Shown here: positions 60,138 to 64,000 of the stretch, one piece after another
Layout of the letters: each line of letters starts with the position of its first letter
Numbering within the stretch: position 1 is the stretch's first letter
From: Rhodosorus marinus
Lineage: Eukaryota > Rhodophyta > Stylonematophyceae > Stylonematales > Stylonemataceae
Assembly (NCBI GenBank): GCA_029953675.1
Contig: JAMWBK010000005.1
Span: 1,984,001 to 2,048,000 of the forward strand
Length of the DNA stretch: 64,000 nt
Direction: 5' to 3'
Notes under the pieces: generated by a model
What the model was told of the DNA's origin: nothing
What the model saw: the letters and a program-made list of their open reading frames with translations, nothing else
The model's database searches: none
Position numbers and translations under genes: made by a program

Positions 60138-62878
60138 TCATGGGCTGAGTTCCTGCCGTTCAGAAGAATCCTCCTTCGGCTCCCCTAGCTCGTGATTATC
60201 TTCAATATGAAGCGTGCCGTTCTTGCTCACGGAAACGTCGACCAAGTCCCCGTATTGAATTCTCCCTTCCAAGAGCTTCTTTGCCAAAGGTTCAAGTAGG
60301 GCATGTTGGATCACCCGCCGAAGTGGCCTCGCACCATAAGCAGGACTGTACCCCTCCATCGCAAGCCATGCCTCGGCTGCATCGGTGATATTGAGCTCCA
60401 GCTTCTGCTCTTGCAGTAGCTTTCGAAGTTCTCTCAATTGCACCTCAACGACCCCAGTCATAGCATCTTTGCTGAGTCTGTTGAAGATAATTGTGTCATC
60501 TATACGATTCAGAAACTCCGGTCTGAAGTGTGCTCTGACTTCTTGCATAACAGGCTCTCGAGCACTAGACGACGGCTGACCTGCAAGCGCATTTTCACGG
60601 ATCAGACTTCAGTACACCGGAACGGGCTAGTCTTGTTGTTTCAAAGGTCACCTTCTGGAAGGGCTGCAAGTGCGTCGGCACCGAGGTTCGAGGTCATCAC
60701 GATAATCGTATTTCTGAAGTCTACGGTTCTTCCCTGTCCGTCTGTTAGGCGCCCGTCATCCAGCACTTGAAGCAGGACTGCGGAAACCTGCGTATGAGCC
60801 TTCTCAAACTCATCGAGAAGTACAAGCTGGTATGGTCGTCTTCTCACAGCTTCAGTCAGTTGTCCCCCATCGTCGTATCCAACATATCCCGGAGGTGCGC
60901 CAATCAGTCTGGATACTGTGTGGCGCTCAGAATACTCGCTCATATCCAATCGGACCATTGCGGTTGAGTCTTCGAAGAGGAACTGAGCCAGAGCCTTGCA
61001 GAGTTCAGTCTTTCCCACACCTGTTGGTCCTAGAAAGAGGAAAGAGCCAATCGGTCGGGAATGGGACTGCAGACCAGCGCGAGCCAATCGTACCTTAGCA
61101 GCGAAGGAAAGGATTTTCGAATACGTTTGTGTTAGCAAAGCAAGTCAGATCCTCGTCCTCTAGAAACATGCCTATCCTAGCCTTACTGCATTTGAAACGG
61201 AGGAAACAGCTTGGTCCTGGCCGACGACTCGGGATTTGAGCTTGTCCTCCATGTGAAGGAGCTTCTCCTTCTCTCCAGCGAGTAGGTTCTTAATTGGTAT
61301 GCCAGTTGCCTTGGAAATGACGCCCAAGATGTCCTTCTCGGTCACCGCTTCAGCAAGAAGGACACTCCCGGCGGTTTCCTCCTCGCTAGGTATCTTCTCC
61401 TCTAGGTCCGGGATTGTAGAATATTTGAGTTTGGAAGCGGCTTCCCAGTTGCCGGATCTCTGCGCCAGCTCGAGATCCCTCCGTGCGCTCTCAAGGTTGC
61501 GTTTCGCTTCCTTCGCTTCGTTCAGCTTGTTTCGATCGCCCTCCCACTGTTTGACAAGCTGACTCCGATCCTCCGCAACCCTCGCGATCTCTTTCTCGGC
61601 CTGTGCCAACCTCGACGTGGAGTTCTTGTCCTTCTCCTTCCGCAGCGCCTCTACTTCGATGCGAAGTCCCATGAGCCGGTGGTCTAGATCGTCAATGGCC
61701 TCGGGTTTGGATTCCTGTTGCATCTTTAACCTACTCGCAGCTTCGTCGACAAGGTCAATCGCAGAATCTGGAAGGCGGCGTTCCACCAGGTACCTCTTTG
61801 CGTTCTTGGCAGCAGAAACGAGGGATCGATCAGTAATCCGAACTCCGTGGTGAACTTCATACTTTTCTTTCAGGCCCCTTAGAATGTTGATAGTGTCCTC
61901 TACGTTCGGCTCGGCAACGTAGACCGGCTAAACAGTTTTGAAGAGCGAACAAAGAGAAAGAGAGGCAGCATCAGAACGGATTCCTGGGCCCTCGGTGATG
62001 ACTTCATAAGGCTAGATCCAGCACATCGTCTGCGCCTGCGGAAAGATACCTGAAAGCGGCGAGCAAGCGCTGCATCCTTCTCTATGTACTTGCGATACTC
62101 GTTGAGGGTTGTGGCACCAACGCAGTGCAAATCTCCTCGTGCTAACGCGGGTTTGAGCATGTTCGAAGCGTCTACGCTGCCCTCCGCTGCACCTACTCGG
62201 GGAGAGCCCCTTCGAATCAGCAAACAGAAAGAAAAACAAGAAGATATCGGGTTCTCCCGCCGTCTGCTTGTGGTAAGTCTACTAACCTGCACCGACCAGG
62301 GTGTGCAGCTCGTCTATGAAGAGAATGATCTTACTTCCAGCAGCTTCGATATCCGCGAGGACTGCTTTCAGACGCTCCTCAAACTCTCCCCTGAACTTCG
62401 CTCCGGCTACTAGAGATCCCAGGTCCAGAGCTACGACAGTCTTATTTTTCATGCTCTCGGGAACGTCTCCATGGACGATTCTCTGCGCAAGGCCCTCTGC
62501 TATTGCTGTCTTGCCTACGCCTGGTTCTCCAATTATCACTGGGTTGTTCTTCGTCCTCCGCGACAGGACTTGGATAGTCCGCCGAATCTCCTCATCTCTT
62601 CCGATCACTGGGTCCAGCTTTCCTTCCCTTGCAATCTCAGTCAAGTCCTTCCCGTACTTCTTCAGTGCTTCACCCTTCGGTGCTGCCCCTGGAGCAACCC
62701 AGGGCTGAGGACTGGCCGAGTTTGCTAATCCCCTCACTCCAATGTTCCATCCTGCTGTTGAGATCCATGGTTGACATCTATTCAAGCTCCGGCCAACCTG
62801 CGATGCTCTGAGAATACCGGAACTACTGAGTCTCAAAGCCGATTCCAAAGCGACAAATCTGCGGAAAACCCGCGCCAT
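60138..62878 (-). CDS. HSP78: ClpB/Hsp78-type disaggregase, probably mitochondrial
   Basis: Hexameric AAA+ disaggregase that pulls proteins out of aggregates with Hsp70. Five exons (62878-62287, 62192-62050, 61927-61187, 61093-60652, 60580-60138) join in frame to 786 residues. Residues 1-50 are Arg/Ser-rich with no acids until late ([12 protein letters not shown]), like a mitochondrial presequence. The protein then goes straight into the first AAA domain ([27 protein letters not shown]), skipping the Clp N domain, as in fungal Hsp78. A coiled-coil middle domain (about 330-440) marks it as ClpB rather than ClpC. The second AAA domain has [32 protein letters not shown]. The end carries an acidic tail. 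Plastid location is possible but less likely. Confidence 0.93.
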
Positions 62879-63400
62879 GGAAGTAATTCCTTTCAAGGGA
62901 CCGACCCAAATATTCGATTCTTCCTTCCTCCAATATCCAAATGTTAACAACAGAAAACAGGACTAAAAATGTTGCCAGTCGCTGTCGCCGATTAGAAACT
63001 CAGTAGATACGAAAACAACGGCAAAGAATCGAGCAACAACGCAACTCCCAGTAACCTTCCTGCTTCCTCCCGTCAATGGGGTTACATCCAACCCATCACC
63101 AAAACAAAAAGAAACCTACGTCGAGACTATCTACTGTCTTCAACAGGCAACTCCCTCCCTCCGTCGCACACGGGTACATGTACACACCCTTTTCACATTC
63201 AGATCCAGGCTTCCGAACACTCGCTGCTAGCCAGGCAAAGCTCGATTGTGAAAGGGTACTCCTTTGTTTTCAGATATTCAACAGTTCTTGTCAACGGAAA
63301 TCACCCTGTAGTTAAGCATTTCTTTTTTTTTGCTTTTAGCGTTGTCATCTGAGACGAACGTGTTGGAGTTGAATTTTTGTATGATTTCAACCCCCTTGTC
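62879..63400. other. Upstream region of ClpB
   Basis: No gene seen; A-rich near 63000-63120 on plus, T-run near 63323-63334. Confidence 0.4.
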
Positions 63401-63775
63401 AAGACCACCCTGAAGTATCATTCTGGAATGATGCTGATACAGATCACCCTGAAGTACTTACGCGTGGATAGGTTTCGGGTAGTAGGTGAGATGTTTCAAC
63501 AAAGACGAGTTTTGCGTTATGATAACCCTGAAGTGTTTACGTTGTTGATGAACTCACCCTGAAGTGGTTCCCTTTGGATAGGTTTTGGGGACGTGGTGGT
63601 GGTCTTGAAGTATCTCCGGGAGACGGTTATTGATTAAGTCACCCTGAGGGATTTTCCATGTCGATGTCTTCTTAGATGCATCCCCCTGAAGCACTGCTGC
63701 CATGACCGTATTTTGGGTACAGGTCACCCTGAGTTGCACTGAGTGGTGAAAATTAGAGGAGCCACCACCCTGAAA
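63401..63775. repeat. Degenerate array of about 40-bp units
   Basis: The word ACCCTGA or a one-base variant recurs at about 63407, 63446, 63525, 63556, 63599 (as GTCTTGAAGT), 63641, 63683, 63726 and 63767. Most gaps are 39-43 bases, one is 79 (two units) and one is 31. Several copies extend to ACCCTGAAGT, and two are followed by GGATAGGTTT. It looks like an old minisatellite. The array may go on beyond the window edge. Confidence 0.7.
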
Positions 63776-64000
63776 CTGGATGGAACGTGGATCGCTTGCG
63801 TGGAGATGTTAGTGGGACCGGAAACAGTTTTGAGCTATGTAATTGTGGAAGCGATTGGTAGAGATCTAAGAAATTTGTTGCAAGATGTTAGTCCACGAGA
63901 TGATACCGCAGGGTGCGACCAAGTTTGTGATTCCGGATTGGTGTGGGAACAGCGACCCCAAGTTTTGTTTCACTGTGCATAAAAGGACCGGTCAAGTTTG
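63776..64000. other. Window end, open frame on plus
   Basis: A plus frame (63743-63982, 79 codons) reads through here but is not recognised and could be chance. Confidence 0.3.

Noticed and set aside
1-64000. CRISPR arrays, bacterial operons, insertion sequences
   Set aside because: The genes are spliced and eukaryotic; the only repeats seen are the short ones listed, with no repeat-spacer structure and no transposase.

Overview
This is eukaryotic nuclear DNA with a gene about every 3 kb. Most genes are cut by short GT-AG introns of roughly 50-120 bases. The best guess is a red alga. The strongest reason is a complete GT78 mannosylglycerate synthase (30246-31707); mannosylglycerate is the red-algal solute digeneaside. 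Plastid and thylakoid genes agree: a triose-phosphate translocator family member, a plastid-type HSP90 and a lumenal pentapeptide-repeat protein. The species cannot be named from sequence alone. Exon joins were made by eye from splice sites, reading frame and family similarity. For fourteen genes (canopy/saposin-like, FN3K, CbbY, FUT8-like, HSP90, pentapeptide, RluA-PrmC fusion, XPD, TrpRS, MGS, translocator, FAM98, WS/DGAT, ClpB) and RAD6 the joined exons give one open frame; for POLD1 the joins are clear but one boundary is off by a base.

Layout: 12-1230 (-) YiiX-like permuted papain-fold protein; 1605-2882 (-) doubtful gene; 3004-4828 (-) divergent GT61 glycosyltransferase; 5758-6609 (+) canopy/saposin-like ER protein; 6805-8199 (-) fructosamine kinase; 8715-9793 (+) CbbY-like HAD phosphatase; 9863-10324 (-) F-box-like protein; 12484-13935 (+) FUT8-like fucosyltransferase; 15341-17880 (+) plastid-type HSP90; 18324-19075 (-) thylakoid pentapeptide protein; 19699-22008 (-) fusion of an S4/RluA-like domain with a PrmC/HemK methyltransferase; 23009-26280 (+) XPD helicase; 27521-29202 (-) cytosolic tryptophanyl-tRNA synthetase; 30246-31707 (-) mannosylglycerate synthase; 35962-37447 (+) sugar-phosphate translocator; 38407-40026 (-) BAR-like coiled-coil protein; 41998-44452 (+) second GT61 enzyme; 45073-46225 (+) FAM98; 47559-49444 (+) WS/DGAT acyltransferase; 51552-52379 (+) PAQR membrane protein; 52918-56562 (-) DNA polymerase delta catalytic subunit; 56828-57223 (-) doubtful small gene; 58078-59063 (-) RAD6-type E2; 60138-62878 (-) Hsp78-type ClpB.

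The genes do not form one pathway. Loose themes are carbon export and osmolytes (translocator, mannosylglycerate synthase, CbbY, fructosamine kinase), secretory glycosylation (two GT61, FUT8-like), proteostasis (HSP90, ClpB, RAD6), genome upkeep (XPD, POLD1, RAD6) and translation/RNA (TrpRS, PrmC-like, FAM98). Gene-free stretches are AT-rich or strand-skewed. They hold a 26-bp perfect palindrome (5330-5355), a strong 23-bp-arm hairpin (40681-40734), a 27-bp tandem repeat (29314-29408) and a roughly 40-bp periodic array (63401-63775) that shares a core word with the 27-bp repeat. The most unusual coding feature is the RluA-PrmC fusion, whose pseudouridine-synthase half lacks the catalytic aspartate.
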